Below are positions 1-10,680 of a stretch of 64,000 bases of DNA, piece after piece. The DNA lies in the NCBI GenBank assembly GCA_037176705.1, contig CM073898.1:34847488-34911487 (forward strand). Reading direction: 5' to 3'. The stretch's first letter is position 1. Every line of letters begins with the position of its first letter. Under the pieces are notes generated by a model, which made no database searches, was not told the origin of the DNA, and worked only from the letters and a program-made list of their open reading frames with translations. This DNA comes from Molossus alvarezi (lineage: Eukaryota > Chordata > Mammalia > Chiroptera > Molossidae). A program made the position numbers and the translations under genes.

Positions 1-72
1 GCAGAGCATAATCTTAGCTCAAGAGATTTTTGTTTCAAAATCTTAATGTAGCAAACAAGGCTAGTATTACGA

Positions 73-73
<1 letters not shown>

Positions 74-112
<39 letters not shown>
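74..112. repeat. (TG)n microsatellite
   Basis: An uninterrupted run of about 19 TG units. The apparent short open frame crossing it (a run of alternating V and C residues) is a product of the repeat and not a gene. Confidence 0.97.
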
Positions 113-114
<2 letters not shown>

Positions 115-804
115 TTCACCTACAATCCTTGCAACTGCCACCTAACCATTCTGGTTTAGTTTCATTTTCTTATATTTGCTTGATTCATTTTTACATTTCA
201 GTTTTTCTCCTTTTAATTTTTCCACTGGCATTCAAGAAGAATGAGAGAAAATGTGCTTTCAGAATAAGTATAAAAAAAAAGGCCCTTTCATGAGTGTTTT
301 GAAACATGTTTTTGGTTCAGTGAAAGAAGGAACCTGTTATACTTTAAACATGTGGTCCACCTAGTTCTGCTTGGAGCAGGAGTTAACAGATTACTGCTCT
401 ATTGTTGATCAAGAAGCCCATCTATAAGAACAAACAAAAAGACAATGTAATTCTGTGCTTAAATTACTCTCACTTTCTCTGTTTCTCACTTAAATGTGAC
501 CTTAGTACATTCTGATTTGTAGAGTGACTTCAAACAAAATAAATGAGGTGAAGGAAAATATCCAAAAAAATCTCAAGCTTAAAAACTAAATATGCATCAC
601 TACATTTATCTTTATAAAATATGATTCAGATACTCTGGAAAATGTTCAAGGACTCAAATACACACACAGGCACACATACATATGGTAAGGTAGAACCTAT
701 GCCGAGGAACCAGATATGTATTAGAAAACTGCAAATCACAATACTGTTTATAGTTTGTTTGTCAGAATAAAGATATTAATTTAAATTCATTCTCATAACC
801 TTTT
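113..804. other. Unique AT-rich stretch, no gene seen
   Basis: Plain AT-rich sequence between the TG microsatellite and the first Ves SINE. I see no repeat family, splice-bounded frame or RNA gene in it. Confidence 0.6.
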
Positions 805-816
805 AAAAGTAATTAC

Positions 817-1029
817 CTTAAAAATTTCTTTTTATTGATTTTATTTTTAGAGAGAGGAAGGGAGAGATAGAAATATTGATGTGAGACAGAAACATTCATT
901 GGCTGCCTGCTGTGTGCCCCCTACTAGGGATGGAGTCCGAAATCTAGGCGTGTTCTCTGACCAGGAATCAAACCAGGACCTTTCGGTCCACGGGACAATG
1001 CTCTGTGCACTGAGCCACACTGGCCAGGC
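817..1029 (-). mobile_element. Ves SINE (type A), antisense
   Basis: On the minus strand the element begins with the bat Ves tRNA-like head (GGCCAGTGTGGCTCAGTG, A-box region), then B-box text, a block with 'AGTAGGGGGCACA' character, a TC-rich segment and the tail region with AATAAA. It is flanked by a perfect 12-bp target-site duplication, AAAAGTAATTAC, at 805-816 and 1030-1041. Two short open frames cross it in opposite directions; both are SINE sequence and not genes. Ves elements are non-autonomous, transcribed by RNA polymerase III and mobilised by L1 enzymes. Confidence 0.95.
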
Positions 1030-1242
1030 AAAAGTAATTACTTTTTTAAATAGGTACTCCACATGTGAAAAGGAAGTATACAATTCCACACTCTGGTTGT
1101 TGTTTAAATATGAATGCATGTTTCATTAAAGTACGTAACTTAATAAAGTCACTGAATTGATGAATTTGATAATAATATATACTCTCTAATATCGCTTCCG
1201 GTTTGGAATTTGCTATAACACCGATTCGGTGTCAGTTATAAA

Positions 1243-1262
1243 AACAAACAAACAAACAAAAA
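1243..1262. repeat. (AAAC)n short repeat
   Basis: A run of AAAC units immediately left of a truncated Ves. It is A-rich on the plus strand, so it is not the tail of the adjacent minus-strand SINE. Confidence 0.8.
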
Positions 1263-1265
1263 AAC

Positions 1266-1372
1266 TAGGGGATTGAATTTACAACCTAGGTATGTGCCCT
1301 GACCAGGAATCGAATCGGCAACCGTTCAGTGCACAGGTTGACGCTCCAGCCAACTGAGCCACATCAGCAAGG
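1266..1372 (-). mobile_element. Truncated Ves SINE, antisense
   Basis: The minus strand carries the Ves head (TGGCTCAGTTGGCTGGAGC-like A-box text) and a B box, followed by GGTCAGGGCACATACC-type text. The TC-rich middle and tail are missing. No convincing target duplication was found, so this looks like a 3'-truncated or older copy. Confidence 0.85.
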
Positions 1373-1547
1373 AACTAGTCCTGTTATATATTGTTAAACA
1401 AAGCCTTTCACTGTTGTCATCATTGATGCCACAAATCTTTCATTTCCATTATAGCTTTTTAAAGAAATTTTGGGTAGGCTACTGATCATTTCCGATCCAT
1501 TGACTTAGTGTAGCTTTGTTTAATTGCTGATACTTGAACTTAGAGTG

Positions 1548-1770
1548 TGATAATAACAGGAATTACCATTTATTAAGTATTTAACGTATGACAGACCCTG
1601 TTTTAAGCATTATATTCATCTTATTTAATCCTCACAATAACTCTAAATAGACAATGTAATGATCCTCATTTTACAGATGATGAAACAAAGTCACAGAGAA
1701 TTTATCAAAGATCATACTGCTACTCAGTGGTAGAACTTGGATTAAAACCTTCTACGTTTTAGTTCAAAGT
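1548..1770 (-). mobile_element. MIR SINE, antisense
   Basis: Contains the antisense MIR core: 'taatcctcacaataactcta', then 'cattttacagatgatgaaac', then 'cactcagtgg'-type text. This matches the mammal-wide MIR consensus read backwards. It is diverged and has no visible target duplication, as expected for its age. Confidence 0.85.
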
Positions 1771-2270
1771 AACTCAAACGCTGAATCCCACAGCTCACAG
1801 TTAAAGCTTTTTATCCAGGAGAGTATAATGTAAGCTGCAAAACTGAGGGATATAGATTATGATTCTTTCGGTTGGGAAGGAAGAAACATCCTAGTGCTTT
1901 ATTTTTATGACTTTACTGAGACTGAATCATTGATGTACTTAAAGCAATTATAAAGTAAACCGCATAAACTAGCCCTTCCCTAAAGATCAGCAAAGGTCAG
2001 TATGGCTACGGGTTACTTACAATGTAATATGAAACAGCATGGGCAGGGAATGAAGACACATCTATTATATAAACAAAGTCTGCAAAGGCAATTTTCTTTA
2101 GAAAATCTCCTCAAAAGTCTTTGGAGAGGAAGAAGTACGGTCACTGAATTTTCATAAAAAAGTCTGCTGAACACAACTGAAGGCAGTCCTTGAATCCAGA
2201 CAGACAAGCGGCGCAAGAGCAGATACATTTGCTGTTTCAATAACCCTTCGAAAAAATCCCACTTGTTTAC

Positions 2271-2677
2271 CAAAATCTATTCACACTTGTTGAGAAGTTT
2301 CTTTCTTCACTTATCTGAATGTGACAATGAATCAAAGTACCTTCTCTTCTGTTACCAGATGTGATAATGGAGAAGCTCAGCTCCTCGCTAGAGGCTGGAG
2401 GATGTCTTTTCAGTGCTTGGTGAGAGGAAAGGGTAATTTTTCCAAGTAAAAATCCCTCCCTAAGGAGTTGTATTAATGAGGTCTCCAGCAATGCTTGACA
2501 CTTTACTACACTAATTTTGTCAAGCTGACTGGCAAGAAGATTTTTCCAGCGTCCTGTGCTAAAGAGATCCCCCGCATGAACTGTAATCCCTTCCCCACTT
2601 GCTATTTCTACAAAACGTGGGGCTTTGTTCTTTGTGTTTGTCTGTTGTGAAGGCATTTTAATCGCATCTGACAGGAC
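2271..2677 (-). other. Candidate coding exon or old coding relic, unrecognised product
   Basis: On the minus strand a frame of about 135 codons runs without a stop. It is entered through a plausible 3' splice site (pyrimidine-rich CACTCTCTCCATTCGAGCAG, then GTC) and left through a plausible donor (ATTTTG, then GTAAAC). The in-frame TAA that ends the frame spans that donor. The translation has ordinary globular composition and no low-complexity runs; short pieces include GEGITVHAGDLFSTG and LLETSLIQLLREGFLLGK. I do not recognise the protein. No partner exon was identified, and chance open frames of this length occur in 64 kb. It could be a real internal exon, a pseudogene piece or noise. Confidence 0.25.
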
Positions 2678-2840
2678 CTGCTCGAATGGAGAGAGTGTGC
2701 ATAGAAACAACCAGCAGCAGGTTGCTGGTTCCGGAGGTGCTCCCAGTACTTGTCAGGGCAGAGACTCACTTCCAGTCCCCAGAGAGCATCCATTCACATT
2801 TGTCCTTGAGGAATCAGGCTTTTCCTTTCAAACATGGGAA

Positions 2841-2873
2841 ACACACACACACGCACGCACACACACACACACA
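2841..2873. repeat. Imperfect (CA)n microsatellite
   Basis: CA units interrupted by two CG-containing units (ACGCACGCAC). Confidence 0.95.
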
Positions 2874-3022
2874 GCGCCTTTGTTCTAGAATGGGGAAGCA
2901 GAAAATAACTTAGGTGAATACATGAACTATATAGTATGCAATATGGTAGGATAAGAAAACAAGAAAGGAGAAAAGAAAGTGTGAGTGTGTGACACTGAAA
3001 AATGTAGTGGCAAGAGAAGGCC

Positions 3023-4135
3023 TCACGAGAAAAGGTTACCTTCTAAAATCAAGTGGTTAGGGAAAGAGCCATGTGAACGTCTGGAAGAAGAGTGTTCTGG
3101 ACTAAGGACAGTTCCTAAGCAAAGGCTCAGAGGTGGAAGGAAGCACGGCATGTTGGAGGAGGCCAGTGTGGTCAGAATAAAGTAATGAAGAAGTGAAGAA
3201 GTGGGTGGGGGAGGTAGGAGAAGGTAAAGGGGATGGAAGGAGACTTGAGTTGATAAATACACAATACAATATACAGATGATGTATTGTAGAATTGTATAC
3301 CTGAAACCTATATAATTTTATTAACCAATGTCACGCCAATAAATTCAATTTAAAAAGAAGAAGTATGTATGTGTGTGTGTGGATAAAGGAAGATCATAAG
3401 ACAGTATAGTAACTTATATGTCAGTGGAAACTTTTTGGATTCTACTCTGGGTGATATGGGGCATGGTGATATAAGTGATTTTAAGCAGACAATTGACATA
3501 ATCTAATTTATTTTAACAGATTATCCTCAGCTTCTATGGTAATTGATTAAAATGCAGAGAACAATTAGTAGGCTATTGAAAAAGTGAGAACTGGTTCAAT
3601 TCTGATTACATTTAAATTATAATAAACTCATATTAAGGCAGACCCTACCAGATTTGCTGCTAGAAAGAAAGTGAGGTGTGGGATAAAGGGAAAACTCAAT
3701 ATGACTTCAAAGTTTTTGGAAAAAGAAGCAGGAAATATGATTGCCACCTTTTGAGATGGATAACATTGTAAATATACTTTTGACAGAAATATTAGATTGA
3801 TTGTAACAACTAAAGTTTGTACAAGATTGGGTAGTAACCTGGAAATATGAGTCTAGAATCTGGAGATACAATTTGCAAGTTCTACATACAGATGGTATTT
3901 CAAGTCATGAGAAAGAATGGGGTGTCCAGGGAAGTCAGTATGGATGGAAAGGAGAAGAAACCCAGGACTGGCCTCTAATAATTAACAACCAGGGGAATAA
4001 GGAAATAAGGAGGAACCAGGCAAAGAGACTATGAAGAAGCAACCAGACAACGTGTGTGATTCTAGAAACCAACTGAACCAGGGTTATGAGGAGGAGAATA
4101 ATAAACTATGTAAAATGCTTCCGGTAGAATATTAA
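3023..4135 (+). repeat. Ancient interspersed repeat, family not named, split by an L1 3' end
   Basis: The text follows a widespread, non-coding mammalian repeat that I recognise but cannot name with confidence. In order it has 'aaggcctcac', 'ggaagaagagtgttctgg', 'gcaaaggctcagaggtgg', 'gaggccagtgtgg', then 'ttttggattctactctgggt', 'aattagtaggctattg', 'gacttcaaagtttttgg', 'atatgagtctagaatctgga' and 'catacagatggtatttcaa'. The order is kept on both sides of the L1 fragment at about 3196-3358, so that fragment landed inside an existing copy. Related text recurs near 19100-19180 and on both sides of a Ves near 49085-49700. Confidence 0.6.
3196..3358 (+). mobile_element. L1 3'-end fragment (severely 5'-truncated)
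   Basis: Contains the bat-type L1 3' terminus: 'cagatgatgtattgtagaat', then 'cctatataattttattaacc', 'aatgtcacgccaataaattc' and an A-rich tail. Upstream purine-rich G-tracts fit L1 3' UTR. Short GAAGAAGT text occurs on both sides and may be the target duplication, but local redundancy makes its edges uncertain. The copy is nested inside the ancient repeat at 3023-4135. Confidence 0.8.
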
Positions 4136-4704
4136 GATGGACTGAGAACTGGCATTGCTGCCACTGTTGACCTCAATAAAAATAATGTATATATTATTTT
4201 CCTAACTAAATTATCCTGACTTTGTCAGAATTGTCTGAGACCAACAATTGAAACTTAGAATAGAATGCCAAAGTTCTTTTGTACTTTCATTATCTGCAAC
4301 TCTGAACACAGTTTTCAAACGATTGATGATGTTTCAATATAGAATACAGAGGTCTTCTCAATTAAGTCGATTTCTTTCCATTGTTAACACATGGAACCAG
4401 ACCAAAACAAGAGAACAATAAATCTTTAGAACTTAAACTGATCTCAGAATTCATCTATTGGCCAATCTTATTACTTAACCTGATAAAAAGACAGGCTGAC
4501 AAAGGTTAAGTGATTCACTAACAAAAGAGCAAAATAATCCAGCATGCCTAAATCTGTTTATTGCTATTTCCCTTTATTATGATGTTCATGCACATTAATT
4601 TCAATTAACCTAAAAAAATTAAATTATATGTTCTTTTAAGACCAATATCCCTTCTTATATCCATAGTACCTAGCAAAATAAAGACCGTGTTCCAGAACTT
4701 GACT

Positions 4705-5225
4705 GTTCTTAGAACCAGGTTTACTGAAATATAATTTTTATACAGGAAAATATTCTTTTTATTTTTTAATTTATTTTTTGTATATATTTTTTTATTGATT
4801 TTTTTAGAGAGAGAGGAAGGGAGAGAGAGATAGAAACATTGATGTGAGAGAGACACATTGATTGGTGGCCTCCTGCACACCCCCTACTGGGGATTAGGCC
4901 CACAACCCAGGCATGTGCCCTGACCAAGAATCGAACCAGGACCTCTCAGTCCATGGGGTGATGCTCAATCCACTGAGCCACACCGGCCTGGCAGGAAAAT
5001 ACTCTTTTAAAAGTGTAGTTTGGTAAGTTATGACAAATGTAATCACCACAGCAACCTAGATATAAAACAATTCCATCACCCCAGAGGTTCCATTATGTCC
5101 CATTATGATGAATCCCCTCCTCCCACGCCAGCCTCTGATAACCAGTCATGAGATTTTTCTCCTGGGAGTTTTATTTTTCTAGAATGGCTTATAAGTAGAA
5201 TCATACACATTACTATTTTAAATTG
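4705..5225 (-). mobile_element. Old L1M fragment, antisense, split by a Ves SINE
   Basis: The plus strand shows antisense text of the old mammalian L1 3' region: 'ggtttactgaaatataattt', then (after the Ves) 'ttaaaagtgtagtttggtaa', 'caattccatcaccccagagg', 'gataaccagtcatgagattt' and 'taagtagaatcatacacatt'. Sequence order is continuous when the Ves at 4760-4991 is skipped, so the L1 was present first. Confidence 0.75.
4760..4991 (-). mobile_element. Ves SINE (type A), antisense
   Basis: A nearly complete antisense Ves. On the minus strand it has head GCCAGGCCGGTGTGGCTCAG, a B box, 'CCCCAGTAGGGGGTG'-type text, a TC-rich tract and an AT-rich tail. The flanks carry a 17-bp target duplication, CAGGAAAATATTCTTTT, at 4743-4759 and 4992-5008 with one mismatch. 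It is inserted in the L1M fragment at 4705-5225. Confidence 0.95.
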
Positions 5226-5520
5226 TTTCATGGGTAAATATGTATCACATTGAACTTCAAATGTTTGAAATGTATCTTCCTTCTCACCACCACAGTTTTG
5301 GTCTTAAATACATTCCCCAAAGACCCCTTCATAATCTCTTGCCATGAACTCAGCAATCAGAAGTCTAGCCCCTTAGAGTTTATTCAATCATTAATTTAAA
5401 ACTCATCATGCATTTATTAAACATTTATTTTCCTTAGCAATATCCCAAACTCCTTCCCTATTGTTACTTGTGTGTGTGTGTATAAAAGATATAAACATTC
5501 TCATTTTTGAACTGTCTCTA

Positions 5521-5550
5521 CTCCCTTATATTCTTCTCCCTTATATTCTT
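5521..5550. repeat. Exact 15-bp tandem duplication
   Basis: CTCCCTTATATTCTT occurs twice head to tail with no mismatch, probably by replication slippage. Confidence 0.95.
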
Positions 5551-7079
5551 CTGAACATCCAGCAACTATATTAGTCCTAAAAGCAAAGGTTGATTTACTG
5601 AAACTGTGGAAGCAATATTAACCATCAAATCACAATTTTGAATCTCAGCAGTCCTAAATTTCAGTAGTAGCATTTGAATATAAAATTAGCACACCTGAAT
5701 GAAATGTACATTATCTTTTTTCATTTACAATCTCTTAGTCGCACGGATGTATATGTCCTGAGTTTTTTCTCCTATGAGCCTTTAAGTATATAAGATTTGA
5801 CATCTAGCCTTGCACCAGAAAGAAGGGCTGACAGGATATGAAATCCTAAGGATAACAGGGATCTAGCTATTTCTCTTTCAAGAATTTTCTTCAGACTGAG
5901 CCAGAAACTAAAAAGACAGACAAAACTGGGACATCCCAGTGACAAGTGAGCAAGGAAAAATCATGTATTTTTGCATAAAAACATATTAACTAAAGATTCT
6001 GGCTTTAATATTAATAGTTTTAGTTACAGTTAAGCTTTAAAGTTAATGAAATTCTCATTTGTATGCTGATCTAGGGACATGAATACCATGTTGCAGAGGA
6101 GAATAGAAATTAGCAATAAAAAAATTTAAAAAAAGAAATAAACGTTCACAGTTTAAGTCACACAGACACACACATGCTTACCTCATGCCAGGGTAATAGG
6201 GAAGAACCTGGATATTGTTTAGAAGTGACCTTTTTAAAGAAGTTCACACTATTCATCATTTTGCTGTGCTTTTCTGTGGTATAATCTAGCTAAGATTTTT
6301 TAACAAAAGGTAGCTTTTTGTTTTGGAAAATTATGAGTGACCTGTTTACTGAAGTAGGAAATATTATGCTGTTCTATTCTAGAGACTATAGAAACAGAAC
6401 AAAGCAAGAGAAATATAACAAAGAAAGGGAAATTACAGTCTTAAGAATAAAAACTTATTGCCTCCATTTTAGCTCCCTAGACTGACTATTAATTTGCTGC
6501 CTCTAGTTAGGATTTTAATATATACCCTTTTAAGGCTATAATTTTAATATAAAAATTGACGTATTGAGCATGCAGTCCATATTAGAACATTGCTCTTTCT
6601 CTGCAGAGGTTTGATTGATCTTGACTAAATGTCAAAAAAACAAACAAACAAAAAAGCACCTTTCCTGTCTGTTTTTTTTCTGGACTATAATTCACCTTCT
6701 TTCATAGTTAATTATTGTTCCATCACTTACAACATATACTCTGTTTAAAAGGTAGTTACAGGCTCAATTCTGCAGATAACAGAGAAGTCTTCTTGTAGTA
6801 TACTAAATGTGGGAGATCTCTGGCTGAATAAATAATTAGTACTGCTGATACAACCGATATAGCTGCATTTTCTGCAGATCTCCAGAATGTATAACTTTAG
6901 AAAAGCTAACACACAATGAAAACAAAAATAGAAGGTGAATAATTCCCTATCTCTGGAGTCAGTATACTGTACTTTATTATTAAACATTCATTTTCAGCCG
7001 ACATCAGAAAATACTTGAAGCAAATGGAATCAGATTTCTTATTTTTTCTTTGCCTTTTCTTTCCTTGAAGAGGGCATCT

Positions 7080-7149
7080 CATTAACATTAATAGAAACTA
7101 TGCCCAGAAAAAGCCATTAACATTAATGGAAACTATGCGTAGAAAAAGC
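7080..7149. repeat. 35-bp tandem duplication
   Basis: Two adjacent 35-bp units begin with CATTAACATTAAT and end with AGAAAAAGC. They differ at three positions (an A/G change and CC versus GT). The unit is not low complexity, so this is a discrete small duplication event. Confidence 0.95.
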
Positions 7150-7705
7150 CCTAGATTAGTTTTTGGCCTTTTAAGGAGCTTATGCATTGCTGCCTGTCCC
7201 AAAAAGACAAAATGGGAAGCTACTAATCACATTTTGCCTCATCTCTTTAAATTATATATTTCATTAAATTATATTTAATAAATCCTGAGTTGGAAACAGC
7301 ATAAGGAAACTCAAGCTGCAATAATATTTACTCTCCCAATAAGCCAAGAGCTTTCACAAACCATGTATCTTATTGAAAGTCACTGGGCAAGTTATATGAC
7401 CATGATTCTCATGAGCATCTTCTTTGTGCTCGCAATTAGGCTGTCTGCCAGGAGCTGAAATGATTAGCAGTAAATATAAATTTAATAGCTCTGCTTTGCA
7501 GTTCCTCAGTCACTCTGAGTCCCTCCATCCACTGGGACGATAATGTGAATCAAAGCCTATCGACAGAATACATGACAATAACGAAATCTACTAAAGGAAC
7601 AGGAGAACCTTAAAGGGCAAAGTAAAGTAAACAAATATAAACACACTTTTTATTTAATATTCATGTCACCTCAGTACCAAACACTGCTATAATGTAAATA
7701 AATAT

Positions 7706-7707
7706 AA

Positions 7708-7750
<43 letters not shown>
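7706..7750. repeat. (AAAG)n microsatellite
   Basis: About eleven AAAG units, purine only on the plus strand. Confidence 0.97.
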
Positions 7751-7751
<1 letters not shown>

Positions 7752-7866
7752 CCACACCTCAAAGCATTATTAAAATCACAAATGACCTAAAAGTTTAAAA
7801 AATGCTGCTTGAAGAGGTGTGGGTATTTTTTTGTCACTTGAAATAGAAATGTGAAAAATGTTTTAT

Positions 7867-8032
7867 TTTTTAAGATATGTTTTTATTTTTATTTTGAGAG
7901 AGAGAGGAAGAGTGAGATGGAAACATTGATCAGCTGCCCCCCACTGGGAATAGACCCCGCAGACTGGGAATTGAACCAGGACCTCTCAGTCCATGGGACA
8001 ACACTCAATCCACTGGGCCACACTGGCCAGGC
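7867..8032 (-). mobile_element. Ves SINE (type A, internally shortened), antisense
   Basis: The minus strand shows head GCCTGGCCAGTGTGGCCCAG, B-box text (GGTTCAATTCC), 'CCCAGTGGGGGGCAGC' and a short TC tract. It is shorter than its neighbours because the middle between the B box and the GGGG block is reduced. TGTGAAAAA flanks it at 7850-7858 and 8033-8041, consistent with a target duplication. Confidence 0.9.
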
Positions 8033-8041
8033 TGTGAAAAA

Positions 8042-10194
8042 CAATTTAATTTTAAATATAATTCTACCTAGTCAGTCAAGTTACTCAGAGTAGGGCTTTC
8101 TAACACCCATATTTTCTCAGCTTTTTCATATCATCATCAGGGTTTCACAGAAAACTGGCAATAGGCTATTGTTTTCCATATTTTTTCTAGATAATACTTT
8201 CTATCACTTATCTTGCAATATAGGAGATGCAAGAAGTGGAAAATAGAAAAGACCAGGAAGTCTTATGACCGTGCTGTGGAATGATGATGAAGTAAATAAA
8301 ATACGAAAGCCTTCATGTTACTTTGTTTTTGAACCTATCAGAAATAGTCCCTAAGTCTTAAGTCATAGAAAAATATTCCTCAGATTTTTATCTAGGTATA
8401 AAAAAGGTCAGATAGGAGAGGAGGCAAAATAAAAAGGGTCAGGGGAGAAAAGAGCCATTTACAGCTTGGCTTGGTGGTGAAGGGCTTTTAACCACTTCCC
8501 AAGGAGCATCAGGTGGACAGGAGCCCGTCCCTAACTTTATGCCATTGTTCTTTCCTTCTTCTCTGTGACTTCCTTTATTCTTTCTTCATAGGTTTCTCCC
8601 TTCATCACTATTCTATATGGAAAATGAACGAAAGATTGATAACCTTGGTAAAAGAAGAAAATTTAAGACACAGCAGCTTAATCAAACATTTTAAAAGCTG
8701 CCAGGTTGAACAGAGATATTTTTGGGCTTTACCATGAGACGTTGGGTGTTTTTGGCTCAATACTGTCTGGATGTGGTAGGAGCTATCATTGAAAAGATAT
8801 ATCAGAGAAGAAGTGAGCTTGGTGGTACCAGAACGGGGCAGGTCATGGAGATGTGGAAAAAGAGAAGGAGAAAGACAATGAGTCATGATGACATTTTTCA
8901 TCCCCTGGATTCAGCCTTTCTTCGGTCCATTAGCCAACACATCTGCTCTGATGCCTTAGCCAGATTGAGTTAAACTTCTTCCTTTTGCATTTGAAAGTAC
9001 CCAAACGAATACTATAACATTAGGAAACATGCTAACACGAGCTTGACCACCTCATACCTTTTGGCAATGAAAGTCAGGATTTAAACAATAAATATTTACA
9101 CTGATGGACTTCTAAGCTGTGGACAATTTGCTATGGAGGAAATTTTATCTTTTTGCTTTTTGAATACATATATGATGCTCAAAAATAGTACCCCAGGATA
9201 ACATGATTTGTCTAAATCCAAACACTCTTAATAAGCATAGTTATATTTATCATGACTAGCAAACCGAACTGAAACAAATTCATCCTCAAGGTGGTAAAAC
9301 TCAAAGGAAACCCCATGATTCTGCTGATGTCTTCACTGATGCCACAGAAAGCCAAAAAGACAAGGGACATTATCCTATTTGAATATCTCAGTTTTACAAC
9401 ATTCGTTTAAATAATAAAGCATTTTCTCTTGAAGATCAAATGATGCAAAACTAGAGGGAAGCAAAGTTATTTCTCTTTGCTCAAAGCTCCTATTGCCTCT
9501 GCTTAAACTGAATAATTGGATACATTTCTGATTATTCCACATACATTCACCCACTAAAGTTGGGCATATTAGTGAAGCAAGATGCTGAGAAGTCCACTGC
9601 CTTGGCGGGCTTCCACTGGAGTATAATTGAAAGGGTAGCTTTTCCTCCCTCAGAGAAAACAGAATTGTAGAAAATTAAAATTAAATAAGAATTTTGTATT
9701 AAAATAAAGTCATTGTCAGATACCCAGAAAGTGTGGAGACCTACCAAGTTAAAGAAAAATATTATTTTATTAAAATAATAGGCTAATTTTCATAAACCAT
9801 GCTCCATGTGTTGTATCATAAAACAAAATTAATAATTCTAAAGGGCAGAGGCATGAAATGGAAACCAAGGTAACGGACCAATCTGGTTGCTTCAAAATAA
9901 TAAAAGATAGTCTTTATAGACTTACCATGCAAAAAAAAAAAAAAAGAGGGCCTATTTTGGGCCATGGTAGGATTATGTAGTATAGGTACCTAGGTATTTA
10001 ACTAGTCACTTTGGCCACTACATAAGTGGTTCAAATGAAAACATATCAATAATAAAAATATTCATTTTAATGTCAGGGAGAAAGTCTATATGCTACATTT
10101 TATACTTTTTTTTACTCGAATTGACCCCAAAACACAATTAAATTGAATTATAGTTGAAAATAAATATAACATATTTTCCATATAAAGTTAATAC
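8042..10194. other. Unique stretch, no gene seen
   Basis: No named repeat family. A run of 15 A lies at 9931-9945 without a recognisable retroelement attached. Overlapping short frames on both strands at 8513-8973 look like chance: they overlap one another and lack splice context. Confidence 0.5.
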
Positions 10195-10345
10195 TCCAAA
10201 CAAATGCCAGACACTATGATAAGTCTGTAGGTTATCATTTATTCTTTTAAACCAATTCTATAGGCAGGTTATTATATCTATTTTACAGATAGAAAACTGA
10301 GATTTAGAAATAGTAAGTTTCCCCAAGGTGACAGTTAATTCCATT
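10195..10345 (-). mobile_element. MIR SINE, antisense
   Basis: Carries 'atgccagacactatgataag', 'taggcaggttattatatcta', 'ttttacagatagaaaactga' and 'ccccaaggtgacag' in the MIR antisense order. Strongly diverged. Confidence 0.75.
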
Positions 10346-10419
10346 CATTCTTTCCACTGATAGCCTCCCTTTCTTGCTCTGACATGCCCAGGAGTGAAGC
10401 ATTCTGTTTTTCCATCTAG

Positions 10420-10680
10420 AAGACATTCCTATTGGCACCCTCAGTTTTATCTATGAAGAGAGCTCAAACGTCCCTAAATTCCCTCACCCCATCCACAAAA
10501 GGAGATGCTCTAAAGATGGTCAAAGACAAACAGCAGGAAGTAGAGGTTTTAGTAGAAGGAGCAGAAATGTTCTTCCTTAGGCATCTGCCTTCAAAAGTCC
10601 AAGCAAGAACCAAGAAGCAGCCCATAAAGACAGAACCCACAGTTCCCAGGACTATCTCAAAGCTCAGAGAACTGATCTGA
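10420..10680 (+). other. Candidate terminal coding exon or relic, unrecognised product
   Basis: A strong-looking 3' splice site (ATTCTGTTTTTCCATCTAG) is followed directly by 86 open codons ending in TGA at 10678-10680. The TAG of the acceptor is also the upstream in-frame stop, so the frame opens exactly at the splice site. The translation is Lys- and Glu-rich with no repeats; short pieces include KMVKDKQQEVEVLVEGAEMF and RTISKLRELI. I recognise no family, and no poly(A) signal was identified. Chance is a real alternative. Confidence 0.22.

Larger units (their letters stand above)
5226..7705. other. Unique AT-rich stretch with small duplications, no gene seen
   Basis: No named repeat or credible exon. 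It holds an exact 15-bp tandem duplication at 5521-5550 and a 35-bp tandem duplication at 7080-7149. Interval 7150-7600 is compositionally complex, repeat-free and contains several TAAT and ATTA cores, which is the look of a conserved non-coding element, but conservation cannot be tested here. Confidence 0.5.

Noticed and set aside
30..293. Open frame across the TG repeat
   Set aside because: The translation is alternating Cys and Val from a microsatellite, with unrelated flanks and no splice signal.
847..1129. Overlapping frames on both strands
   Set aside because: Both lie inside a Ves SINE with clear target duplications.
3297..3320. 'cctatataatttt' resembling a bat Helitron end
   Set aside because: The surrounding text is the L1 3' terminus and no Helitron 3' hairpin with CTRR end was found in the window.
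8513..8973. Three overlapping frames on both strands
   Set aside because: Mutually overlapping, no splice signals and no recognisable protein features.
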